The notes beneath the pieces were generated by a model, which saw only the letters and a program-made list of their open reading frames with translations, did no database searches and was not told the DNA's origin. Shown piece after piece: positions 49,101-59,402 of a stretch of 64,000 bases of DNA (the stretch's first letter is position 1; each line of letters starts with the position of its first letter). The position numbers and the translations under genes are program-made. Source of the stretch: Cucumis sativus (lineage: Eukaryota > Streptophyta > Magnoliopsida > Cucurbitales > Cucurbitaceae); assembly GCF_000004075.3 (NCBI RefSeq), contig NC_026660.2:30879498-30943497 (forward strand), in the 5' to 3' direction.

Positions 49101-50228
49101 AGCGCTTCCGTGGTTCATCTTTTCTGCTTGCTAAATCCTATGTTTCGATAATAGTTCTCAAGATTGATTGAAAAGTAATTTTAGTGAAAGGGCATTTCTT
49201 ATTTCTAATTTTCTTTGATTTCAGGATAGGTCTTGTTCTTCCAAAGAGTTGGAGAAAGATGGTATTGTCCTAGAAACAACCCAATTGCCTGTTGTCACAG
49301 GTATTTAATTCGTTTACTCCAAAGTATTTTCCTTTCCTTCCGGTTCTAATCTTAATACAGGCTAGTTTTACAGTAAGCAAGTTCTGTTCGGGCTCAAATG
49401 AAAGCGAGTTTCAAATAATTCCAATAGAAGAGCAGAAGTCCAAGAACACTAGAATTACATCTCCGCTGTGTATGAAAAGGAACAAATCAAAAGACAAGGT
49501 TTCAATGTATTTATTTTTCTATTTCATTTTGATTTCGTTGCCGTGGAGAGATTTTGATAAAGCATGGGAGTAAAAGAATTCAACGGATCGACGAAATTAT
49601 TTACAATTGTTTGGCCGCCCTATGGAATTCAAGAGCATAATGGTTGATTTTTAATGGGTGCCAGTTGGATACATAAATATTCTTTGGTAAAAAAAAAGGT
49701 CGATCTTTGTACATTTGCATTTTGAAAGAAAACATTGTTTTTGTATGCAAAAGGTTCTTATTTATCTGATTAGAGTTATCACATTTTGAAGATTTGTTGT
49801 TCTAATCCCTCAACATGTGGTGATGCCAGGGCACGGCTTCAATCTTGAGATTCTTTAAGCCTGATCTCTCTTCCGCATCAAGGAATCAGGAAGTTGCTGA
49901 AAGCATGCAAGATAACTCGCCATCTGCAGGTATTTTTCAAATATTTTGCCTTCTTTTATCCGCTTTTAATCAAATAAAGAAATATACCGACTTTATTTAT
50001 ATAGTGCCAGATGGTCACAGTAGTGAATTAAGATTGTCTGATCATGGGGCACAAGGAGGTGAAATATGGAATTATAAAGTTGACGAAATTGACATTTCAG
50101 TAATCGAAGAGTTGCCACCTGAAATTCAGAAAGAACTATGGTCTTGGCTTAGGCCTCACAAACGATCCAATACAGCAAATCGAGGTTCCACCATCGCTCG
50201 TTACTTTCTACCTTCCAAAAGCAGTTGA
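43158..50228 (+). CDS. POLH: DNA polymerase eta (Y-family translesion polymerase)
   Basis: Sixteen exons encode 726 residues: 43158-43233, 44005-44125, 44187-44298, 44383-44553, 45304-45468, 45571-45674, 45757-45876, 46496-46619, 46738-46851, 46969-47184, 48345-48447, 48526-48755, 49225-49300, 49374-49498, 49830-49929, 50005-50228. Catalytic residues are visible: D18 in HVDMDCFYVQ, and D120/E121 in RASIDEVYLDLTD. Finger, thumb and little-finger regions follow, with the family phrases AGIAHNKMLAKLAS and DSHKKFPSKSCPLRYG. The C-terminus has a ubiquitin-binding-motif-like DEIDISVIEELPPEIQKEL (679-697) and a PIP-like end (STIARYFLP, 714-722). The enzyme bypasses UV dimers in nuclear DNA. It is about 54 residues longer than Arabidopsis POLH (672), partly from a 31-residue duplication in exon 12. 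Exons 11-14 code the least conserved part and their borders are the least certain. Confidence 0.94.
43535..43620 (+). mobile_element. Possible SINE-like fragment in POLH intron 1
   Basis: A box-A-like gatttagtaaggtg and a box-B-like tgtttgaatctc, about 25-30 bases apart, recall a tRNA-derived SINE head. Both boxes have mismatches. Confidence 0.25.
45925..46300 (-). mobile_element. LINE 3' fragment in POLH intron 7
   Basis: Plus strand 45961-45988 has gagactaatgctcaaagtacaag, the reverse complement of the LINE 3' tail also seen at 12943 and 14961. The following 300 bases continue in the same style. It is antisense to POLH. No intact ORF2 motif is readable. Confidence 0.5.
48522..48711 (+). 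repeat. 93-bp in-frame tandem duplication in POLH exon 12
   Basis: The sequence from ttaggttgtac at 48522 recurs from 48615, offset 93 bases. Both copies share ttaggttgtac, tattcagtg and actggagaagaaa. In protein terms, GCTNYSVMDSNEAHDERTGE (476 on) is followed by GCTDYSVDLCEAFDKSTGEE (507 on). The first copy's ttag is the functional splice acceptor; the second copy carries the same ttag inside the exon. Confidence 0.88.
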
Positions 50229-51250
50229 CACTTTAGATATCATACTTGTAAATATGTAGTATCTTCATAATGATGCACATTTTAAAGGTTGGTTCTCTTT
50301 AGATGTTCTTTCGTTTCTTCGTCCTGAGATTGGAAATATTTGTCCAATGTAATTATTTATTTTGAGACAGGCATCTGGGTTTTTGTACAATTGGTTGTTA
50401 ATATTGGATAGTGTAGTAGTAGAATAAAAAAGAAATGTGAAAAGTTGAGTTTCGATGGATGGTAGAGGTGGATAAAATGGAAAACCAGAGGGACAGCGGT
50501 AAAACCAGAGTGGTATTTCATTCATTGTTCCCAAAGAGGTAAAATAATGAATACCGGTGGGCTGAGTCCACAGTTTCCTTTCAACACCTCCAATCCAATT
50601 TCTCCCTTTATTGCTGCCAACACCCCTTTCTACTTTCTTTATTTCTTCTTCATAATAACTCCCCATTTTATTCCTTACACCAATTTTCAATTCAAATTTT
50701 CAAAACACACGAAGTTTATTTATATAATTATTTCAAACCATAGGATAATTAAAGAAGTGACTGCGTTTTATTTAATGCTTTTCTTCTTTCTTTCAGAAAA
50801 TCAATGACCTGTTTCTTTTCTCTTGATTCCCTTTTAATTGTAACAATGTTGTTAAAATTGTGAATTCACGTGCAACAATTTAAAGTTTTGTAAGAATCCG
50901 AGCTTCAAATACTCAACCTTTACAGTATTTGTGAAATATAATTATATTTTTACTATGTTACTGCCTCGCTGAAATGAGAAATTAGGGCTAACATAGGTAG
51001 AAGATTAAGATAAAGACGATCTCTAATCACTGACTAAAAAAAGAAAATTGAATTTTATAAACCTAACTCATATTCGGAAAAGATTTGAAATCAAGACATT
51101 TTCAAAGGTAACTTTAGGGGGGAAATTCTATGGAATATTCTTCGTCCAATTACAATTAATTTTAGACTGAATATGGCAATAGTATGTATGAAGTTGAAGA
51201 CATGAAAACGGATTGTTAGGTTAAATGGGCATAATGGTAAATACGGAGGA
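50229..51250. other. Intergenic between POLH and the HAD-family gene
   Basis: POLH 3' untranslated region is expected to about 50450. The rest is AT-rich, with no supported coding exon or RNA gene. Confidence 0.5.
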
Positions 51251-53101
51251 GGAAAGGCGAAGAAACGGAAATGGCGAACAGAAGTTTACATGGAGAGTTC
51301 AGCCATTGGTTTTCTCAAACATGGGACAAAAGCTATGCGAAATCAAGCTCCCTCCACTTTATAAGAAGTATCCATACCTTTTCATACCTTAAATCTCATT
51401 ATATATATGTACATATATCTATCTTTCTCTCTCGCCTTGCCTTCTTCGTCATCAATTCAACCAGCGTCCTGCTGAAGTTTTTTTCCTTCCGATTACATTG
51501 TGATTTACATCGACCATTGCAAAATTTTCATCCCTTTGGCTTCTCGGTATGTTTTCCGACCATTTTATTCATACCCTGTAATCTTCTGTTGTTATGAAAT
51601 GCTGTGATTTTGATATCGAGCTCTTCTCCATGTTCTTGACTGAATCCGAGCTTTCTCTTTCTCCTTCTATTGGGAAATATTATTTGTATTCGTTTGATCA
51701 ATCAGACTGACAAATCATTGCAACATTGTCTGTCATTCTAGTGATCTGAATGTTGTTTTTTGCTTGTTTAATTTTCTGAAGAAAGTCAAACTTTGATTTT
51801 TTTCACATTTCTGATCGTTTTCATGAAGAAGATTATAAGTCGATGAAGAACATTTTGATGCTTCACGGTGTGTTCTCGACTCTGTTTGTAGCTCTGAAGT
51901 GAAGCTAACATGCCCTTCGTGTTCATTGATTAACAGAACCTTTGTTCACTCTGTTTCTGCAACTTTCTCTTTCTCGATATCTCCCCGTATTTTTGGCTAA
52001 ATATATCATAAAGTATCGTGTGTGGTTTTTCAATTTTGTTCCTGTTCTTTCTACATTAACCTTTTAAATTTCTTCAATTGAATCCTTGACGTGTAATTTG
52101 ATATGAATTGAAAAATAAGATGGTTGGTTTTGCCTATCTTTGTGTGTTAAAAAAAATGAAATACTTTTAAATTTTTACCTGCTACCCGAAACTCATCTCC
52201 TTTCTTCGATCGATTGAACTCTTTCCTTCCATCTCTCTAACCTCTCGATCTTCGAAGATCCCTCTGTTGCTCGCACTTATTCAGCCTCTCTCTCTTATTG
52301 CCTCAATGTCTCTCACATTTGGTCTTTTTCACTGTCTCTAACTCTGTCCTTTCTTATTTTGATTTGTTCAAATAATGGTCAGGGAAAAGAGGAAAAGTAG
52401 TAAAAATGGGTACTTTGACTGTTATGAACCTTTATAGGACTGTGTTGAGATACATTGACAAAGTAGGGAGTAAATAGAAAGTTCTTAAAAAGTGAAATGA
52501 AATTGAAAACTAAGGATTAATAATTTACACAAGACTTGGAGTTTTTCATTCTCAGTTAAACTGCTCTAAATTAATGGTCACTGATGTCGGCACCAAGAAG
52601 TTTAAAGGCTCAGTACTTTAGTTTTTTGTAACACCGCCCAGCAAGTTCAGTGCCATGCAGGTAAGCAAATAGAAACTAACTAGTAAGCTACAGTAGGAAC
52701 CTTAAAATATCGTTTTGTTGGTTGATTAAAGAGAATACTTGGAGATACTTTAAGTTGTGCATGAAGATCAAAGAGGAGATTCACAAACTACCTGGTATTG
52801 GAGTTTAAGAAAATTACAATTGACTCGCAGCATAGATATATATACTTGTCATTTATTTGCCTATCGGTCAAATTATATCTTTCCTTATTTCTTATCACTT
52901 AAGATGGTGCTTTTTGTCCGCTTGAACAGCTGTTGTGTATCGATAACCTAAGATTTTCATTTACTTAAATGCAGGGCTTATTGGTTAATGCAGTATCTGG
53001 CTGCTTGGTTGGAGTCTGTTGTTAGCTGGGCCAGATAAAATTCCATTACCAGCGATCGTTGATATCATTCAATTTGAGCCTGCAACGTTTTCTTAATTAA
53101 A
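51250..53101 (+). other. Probable 5' leader of the HAD gene, with a leader intron
   Basis: TATA-like tttataag near 51358 and tatatatat near 51398 precede a CT-rich stretch. A GT donor at 51547 (ctcg|gtatg) and an acceptor at 52974 (aaatgcag) would join a noncoding first exon (to 51546) to 52975-53101. A further small noncoding exon ending at 52660 (gcag|gtaagc) is possible. The 108-codon open frame at 51271-51597 looks like leader, not protein. Inferred only from splice signals. Confidence 0.45.
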
Positions 53102-55459
53102 ATGTCGCTCTTGTCAAAATTGCGCTGTATCACCATAGATGTTACTGGTACATTGTTAGCTTACAAAGGGGAACTAGGTGATTACTATTGCATGGCAGCC
53201 AAATCCGTGGGGTTGCCATGCCCTGATTACAGGCGTGTGCATGAGGGCTTTAAGTTCGCTTACAAGGAGATGGCAAAAAACTACCCATGTTTTGGATATG
53301 CAGCAAAAATGCCTAACATCATTTGGTGGAAAACCTGCGTTAGAGATTCCTTTATCAGGGTAAGAAATTGATATGGCTGTCTAGACATACATGCATGACA
53401 TGTAGATTCACAGATATACTCATCTACTGACGGATTTAGTATAGGCTCAGGGGACCCTAAACCCCTCAACTTTATGCTCTCTGTATTGCATACTAGGAAG
53501 CACAGATACTGACACGCGACATGGTGAAACGCCATTTTTTGGAAGAAAAAAAATATAGGACACGAAACGTCAATTTTTAGTAAAAAAAAGAATAAATATA
53601 TGTTATGCATATAAACATATTACATAACAAGGATTCCAATTAAAAACATCAAAATAACAAGTTTATAGCCATAATTTTTTTTTTCTAAAATAAAGATGAT
53701 GTTAACTCTCCTTGGACAAGTTCACGCGACCGTCAAGAGTGATGGGCGGCAACGGTGACCGGTGAGATGGTTAGGGCAGATTGGGTTGGTGGCCTGGTGG
53801 GGAGAATTGGAGAAGAGAGGGTGGAGTGCCTGAAACTTTTTCGTTTTAAGAGAATTTTTAAAAAATAAACCTAATAATTATTGCTATTGGGCGGGACTAA
53901 TGTGCCGTTTCTATGGGTCTTTTTTCTCTTGCCGTGTCGGGGGTGTGTCGGTCAGAAATTTGCCCAATACCGATACTTGGTCATCTTATGAGTGCTGGTG
54001 CTTCTTAGATTACATATACATAAGACACTAAATTAATACCAATTCCAAAAGTTAGCTTAGTGTTAATGTCTCCTAGCCCGAAGTCTCACTCCTTGCATTT
54101 CTGTTCAGATTGTTTTTATTAATCTATAAAGCCCCATCAATAAAAGTTCCATCCGCCATTGTACTCATCAAATATCAATATTGATTTTTTGCATAGCATG
54201 TAGTTAATAGTACTAGATTCATAGCAATCACGGTTTGTTAGAATTTTTCTCCCGCATTCTCTTCAAGCAGTTACATTTGTAAGCATTTTCTCTTCACTTT
54301 CTCTTCAAGCGATCACATTTGTCAGAATTCCCCCCTCCTCCCCCCCCCCCCCCCCCCCCCCCCTTGTTTTAAGGCATAGACGGTTTGAGTCAAACCTGTT
54401 GTTATATCATATGTTGAATGAGAGAAAGAAACATTAATTGCTGGCACAGAATTGAAAAAACCTGCAGACTACAATTTGCGTATCACTGGGAAATTTTTAT
54501 GACGTGAAAAATCTTGTTTTATTTTACCAATAGGCTGGATATGATTATGATGAAGAGACTTTTGAGAAGGTGTTTAGACGTATATATGCATCCTTTGGTT
54601 CATCTGCTCCTTATAAGGTGTTTGAGGATTCCCAACCATTCCTTAGATGGGTGCGTGAGCAAGGTCTTATGGTTGGCATTGTTAGTAATGCAGAGTACCG
54701 GTACCAGGATGTGATCCTTCCTGCCTTAGGCTTGAATCAGGTATGCCTTTCTTTTTCTTCTTTTTTGTGTTTACTGTAAATTTAGATTTTGGTCCTACGA
54801 TGGGATGGAGACAATTCCTCAAAAATATATTTTTATGTAAAATTCAAAGCACTCTTGAAAATGGCATTAATAAGGTGCTTTGGAAAGTCCTTTTAAGTGG
54901 TTTTATAAGTACTTTTAGAATTTTCAATGCCGTTACCATTTTCATTTGAAGGACTAACGATGTGATAAGATAGACGTGAACGCATTTGGCCCTAATATAT
55001 TTCTGTGGTTTACAAATGATCTTAGAATCTTTCCCTCTGATATTAGTATATTTTGTACAAGTACAACACTGAGTAGTGGGTAGGGGTACTCTTTTGAGTT
55101 TAAGAGTTTTACTCTTCCTGAATACACTAGAAAGATTTGCTGATGGATGCATATTGTGCTTAATGACTGTTCAGGGATCGGAATGGGACTTTGGTGTATT
55201 CTCAGGTCTTGAGGGTGTGGAGAAACCAGATCCTAGAATCTACGAGATTGCGATTGAGAGAGCTGGAAATATAGCACCTGAAGAAGCTCTCCACATTGGA
55301 GACAGCTTGCGAAAAGATTATATTCCTGCAAAGAGTGTGGGAATGCATGGTCTGTTGTTGGATAGATTTAAGACATCAGATGCTGAGGAATGGAGGAAAT
55401 CTGGGGCAGTGGTGCTTCCTGATCTGGTGGCTGCTCGAGAGTGGCTTCAGAATAACTGA
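53102..55459 (+). CDS. HAD-superfamily hydrolase-like protein (HDHD3 type)
   Basis: Three exons (53102-53359, 54534-54740, 55175-55459) encode 249 residues. HAD motifs are in order. Motif I is IDVTGTL (Asp 13), motif II VSNAEYR, motif III Lys in VEKPDPRIY, and motif IV HIGDSLRKDY. A cap insert follows motif I (GELGDYYCMAAK ... NIIWWKTCVRDSF). It belongs to the HDHD3-like family present in Arabidopsis as At1g14310 and relatives (from memory); the substrate is unknown. The usual second Asp of motif I (DxD) is Thr here. That residue is the acid/base of HAD phosphatases, so phosphatase activity may be weak or absent. No transit peptide is obvious. Confidence 0.9.
53494..54007. mobile_element. Possible TIR element in HAD-gene intron 1
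   Basis: The left end taggaagcac and the reverse complement of the right end taagaagcac match at 9 of 10 bases, enclosing about 514 bp with no coding capacity. Clear target-site duplications were not found, so the boundaries are tentative. Confidence 0.3.
54340..54363. repeat. 24-base poly-C tract in HAD-gene intron 1
   Basis: An uninterrupted run of 24 C follows the C/T-rich sequence ccccctcctc. Just upstream, a ctcttcaagc-type segment at 54259 recurs at 54301, a decayed 42-bp duplication. Long C runs are rare in this AT-rich region and are prone to assembly error. Confidence 0.9.
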
Positions 55460-56250
55460 TTTGTTATGTTAAAAACTTAAGATATGGGCCTCCAAAGTCA
55501 TATGCTATGATGAGGCTTCTCTACTTATAAAGAAAGAGAAAAAAAAAATGTATTGTTAATTTACATACAAGGACAATCTTGATTGAAATCATGCATCCAA
55601 GTGGATGAAGCATTAACAAAGTTGGCAAGAAATTGAGGAGAGTGAAATGTGAAATGTGAAATGTGAAATGGCTAACAAAAGAACATGAAAGTTCAACTTC
55701 ATGGCTGGCTTGCTGATTTTTGAAGACCTTGGGAAATGTTAACTACAGTTGATTTCTAAAGTACAACAGTTTTGAAAGAATTGTCATCATGTTTGGCCCA
55801 CTGAATTAGATTAGTAAACCTGGAGTTTATACGTTAGAATCGGTAAGTCAGTGTAGAGTTTCCTTAAAAAAGTTAAAAAGTTCAATTTGAGATATCTAAC
55901 TTAGAAAATAATTTTATATTATTTCTTTTGGTGTGTTTAACAAAGTAAGTACCTTTACTTAATACTTTTATAGAAAATCAAAAAGAAAAATAGGCAATTT
56001 TGAAAAAGAAAAGAAAAAGTAGTCAATATAGTTTGAGTTCGAAAAAGAAATTTCCGCCATCCTTCATTTATGTTACGAAAATGATATAAACCGTTTTTTG
56101 TTTCGACAATACGACAACGATCCCCTCCGTCATAACCACCGCTCGCCAGAGAGATCGCCACCTATCCTATTATTTCCACTCGCCAATGTACCCCACGGCT
56201 CTTCCCATCTTGCTTCACTCTTGTTTTCTTTCCATCTCTTATGAACACGG
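55460..56250. other. Intergenic between HAD gene and TAM41
   Basis: HAD-gene 3' untranslated region at the left, with a small tandem gtgaaat repeat near 55641-55670. No gene is seen. Confidence 0.5.
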
Positions 56251-56937
56251 TTCCACCTGAAGAACATTCAACTGCCCAAAGGAGGCTGGATTCTTACACT
56301 CACACTCTTTGTTTCACTTTAACATCCACCTCTTTTTTTTTTCTTTTTCTTTTTTTTTGTCTTGAGTGTGTATGCGTGTTAGTTTGACAAAATGCTTGCT
56401 GCAATTCTTCTATTGACGCTGATCTCTTCGATAATGTGGGGGGTTATCTGCTGAAGTTCTGAATTTGCCATCCAACTGTTTGACGAAATTCCCCTTTGAG
56501 TGCTGCATGGGTTTTGCGTATAAACATAGACTCAGACAGGCCTATTTTAAACGTAGTTAAGGCAAATACCTCTCTTTTTCTTTTTCTTTTTCCGGCCTGC
56601 TCCTTGGCTTTGAACTTTGAAGTGAGAGTTCGGGTGAGATATGTATATTCAACTCAAATATGTACTTTTTTACATATTAATCTGTGTTCAAGTGAATGTG
56701 CTGGATACATTACCTTTACTATCCCATTAATTATTCAATGGATTTTGTCTAGAAATTAATTTCAGTATTATGCTGAGTTATAGGAGTTTATTATGATTTC
56801 CGAAGTAAAATTTGATTTCTATGCTTAAGACGTTCTCAACCATATTTGTTTTGTAATACCTATCTCAATTACTAGCATTGCTAGCTTGTGTTATGACCTT
56901 GTATACAAACATGTATAGGCGGGAAGACGGAGACACC
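56250..56937 (+). other. Probable TAM41 leader with a noncoding intron
   Basis: A good donor (cgg|gtgaga, 56634) and an acceptor (tgtatag|gcggg, ending 56918) would remove 56634-56918 and leave a short noncoding piece before the start codon. ATGs at 56893 and 56911 would lie inside the intron. Inferred from splice signals only. Confidence 0.4.
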
Positions 56938-59402
56938 ATGAAGAATAAGGAAAACACGGAGCTTATTGCTTTCCTCAAAGAACTTCCTCCGGTAGAGTTC
57001 TGCTGCATATATGGTTCGACTCTGCATCCAAATAATCACGATAAGGTTTTATTTGGGTTTCCCTTCCTTTTCTCTATACATATACTATTTCATACTTGTA
57101 ACTGCAATTTTTTTTTTTTTTTTTTTTTAATTTGGATTAAAACTTTGGATCGGCAGTCAAAAATGGTTGACCTTATTCTTGGCGTATCTGATCCTCAAAA
57201 ATGGCACGAAAAGGTACAATCTGAAGAAGTCCTTACAGTTTTATTGTGCTTTATAACATGATTTGGGAATGCCTTATTTTACTAACTTATTTTATTCATC
57301 CTGCAACCCAGAATATTCGATTAAACAAAGACCACTATGCCTCATGGATGGTGTACCTTGGAGGGGGGAAACTGGTAATGCGGTTCTCGGTTCTGAATTT
57401 CCTTCTATCTCTGTCCTGGTGGTTACTTCTCTAATTGATTTGATTAGGTTACTAAAGTTGCAGATGCAATTGGTGTTGGAGTACATTTTAATCCTTACGT
57501 TATGTGGAACGATAAGGTATTTGAATGGGAAAAAAAAATTATTTTGATTTCCAACCTCAAAAAGCTTATGGTTTTTTTTAATCTGTACATACTAAACCTC
57601 ACTGCTATGAATTTTGTACAGATGCTTAAATATGGGGTTGCAAGGATGCATGATTTGATACAGGACATACAATATTGGAAGACATTCTACCTCAGTGGCC
57701 GTTTGCAAAAGCCGGTTTGTGTATCCTAGGAACTAGTATTTTGAAAAATAACTACTATTCTTATATTTTCAGGGAATAATTTGCTTGTCAGAAACTCAGA
57801 TAATATATTTTCCTCCTTAGACATCTAACTGATCTAACCCTCCTTAAAAACGGATAAACAAATATTTCGCAAGGATTTTTCATGAATGGGTGAAATACAA
57901 GTACTAAAAATAGTGAGAATTAAAGCGTCAGATGTAGATGTACCTTATGATTCGTTCTGGCTTCTTAAGAGAATCACATGTTCATAAGACATAAGCGTTC
58001 TTTAGAGATAATTTATCCTGATTTCTATTTTTCACTACTTCCAATCATGTAAATTAGGATTATTAATTCACGATTAAGAGATGTATTTAATTGGAATCGT
58101 GACTTTTTGTCTAAATTGAATTGTATAGATTCAAAGAGCTGCTCCTTCGCTCTCTCTATATAGCCTTAATTTGAGCAGTGAAAATGGATGGTCCAGTTGG
58201 GTTTTTCCCCGTTCTCTCTAAGGAATTTAAATTTTGTCGTTCAGGTTAATATACTAGTGGATTCCCTGGATGTTCAACAGCTTAACTCTGTTAATCTGAG
58301 GTCTGCAGTATCTGCAGCCCTCCTCCTTCTGCCACCCAAGTTTACTGAGGTTGTCTTCATTTTTATACTGCGCCCCTGTAATTTTTGAACTTACGGTTAC
58401 CTTTAATGTGTGCAGGTTGACTTGTATGCTAAAATATGTAGCCTTTCATATATGGGTGATTTGCGTATGCTTTTTGCAGAGGACAGAGATAAGGTACATA
58501 ACTATAAGTTAACCTGCTTAGGTTGTAGCAAAATAAGTGTAACTTTTAATTCTTAATAGCATTGGCTTACTTTATGCTTGCTTTATAATTATTATGTTGT
58601 AAATGTGTTGAAATATCATGTTTGCTTTACAGATAACGCTAGAAATATTCTATTAATTCTAAGACTAAACTGTATACATTCAGTTGTCAACATAGAATTT
58701 TATCATTTCACTACTTATTACTACTAGTTGACTCATGCTACAATGTGACGTTTCACCTTCCGCAGGTTAACAAAATAGTTCGAGGGCAGTTCCCGTTGTT
58801 CCAGTCAATGTACCGACCTTGTCTTGAACAGTACAAAACAAAAGAGTTGTTGCAATTCTCACCACGTGGAGATGATCAAGCAAATATTTCCCAGGTTTGT
58901 TGAAAATTAGTAGCTGTGTTAGATTGTTACTTCGCTATGGTTGTAAAAATAGAGGTAAACAGTAAAAATGTTATATACATTCAGATGGTTTATGTTTACT
59001 AAACATACCTTGTAAAACAGGATTGTGGGTTATCAGCAACCGAGTACTTAGTTTCATCATTACCAACGACGGTGTGGAACACATTGGGGTTAAGGCTTGG
59101 GGAGAAGAGAAGTTTGAGTGGACCTGGTACAGTTTCGTTTGATCACTGTACTGTTACTGTGAACTGACATCACATGATCCTAAAACATTTGTCTCTTTCA
59201 AAAAGGTAGAGTCACAGGCAGAAACCAAGTGTTGATCCAGTCGAGAAAAGAGGTAGCGGATTGCATGCAGAGGGTTCTGAGGCGAAAGGTGATGGTTTCA
59301 AGTGCAAGACAGGCGGTATCTGGTGTATTGGCTGTAGGCGGTGTTAAAGCTGCCAAGTATCTTGGAAGTAAAATGTGCAAGGCCTGGAGATCCTGGAGAT
59401 GA
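56938..59402 (+). CDS. TAM41: TAM41, mitochondrial phosphatidate cytidylyltransferase (CDP-DAG synthase)
   Basis: Ten exons encode 334 residues (family in Arabidopsis about 332): 56938-57045, 57157-57213, 57312-57374, 57448-57516, 57622-57714, 58245-58349, 58416-58493, 58766-58894, 59021-59126, 59206-59402. The start at 56938 (MKNKENTELIAFLKELPP) aligns with the family N-terminus. The nucleotidyltransferase core is visible: CIYGSTLHPN, then KMVDLILGV with the metal-binding Asp. HYASWMVYLGG, VGVHFNPYV and KYGVARMHDLIQDI follow; later FYLSGRLQKP and ICSLSYMGDLRM. The enzyme makes CDP-diacylglycerol at the inner mitochondrial membrane for cardiolipin synthesis. All introns are GT-AG. Confidence 0.94.

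Noticed and set aside
51271-51597. 108-codon open frame upstream of the HAD gene
   Set aside because: Composition is leader-like and hydrophobic, it runs through a good donor at 51547, and no known family matches; better explained as 5' untranslated sequence.
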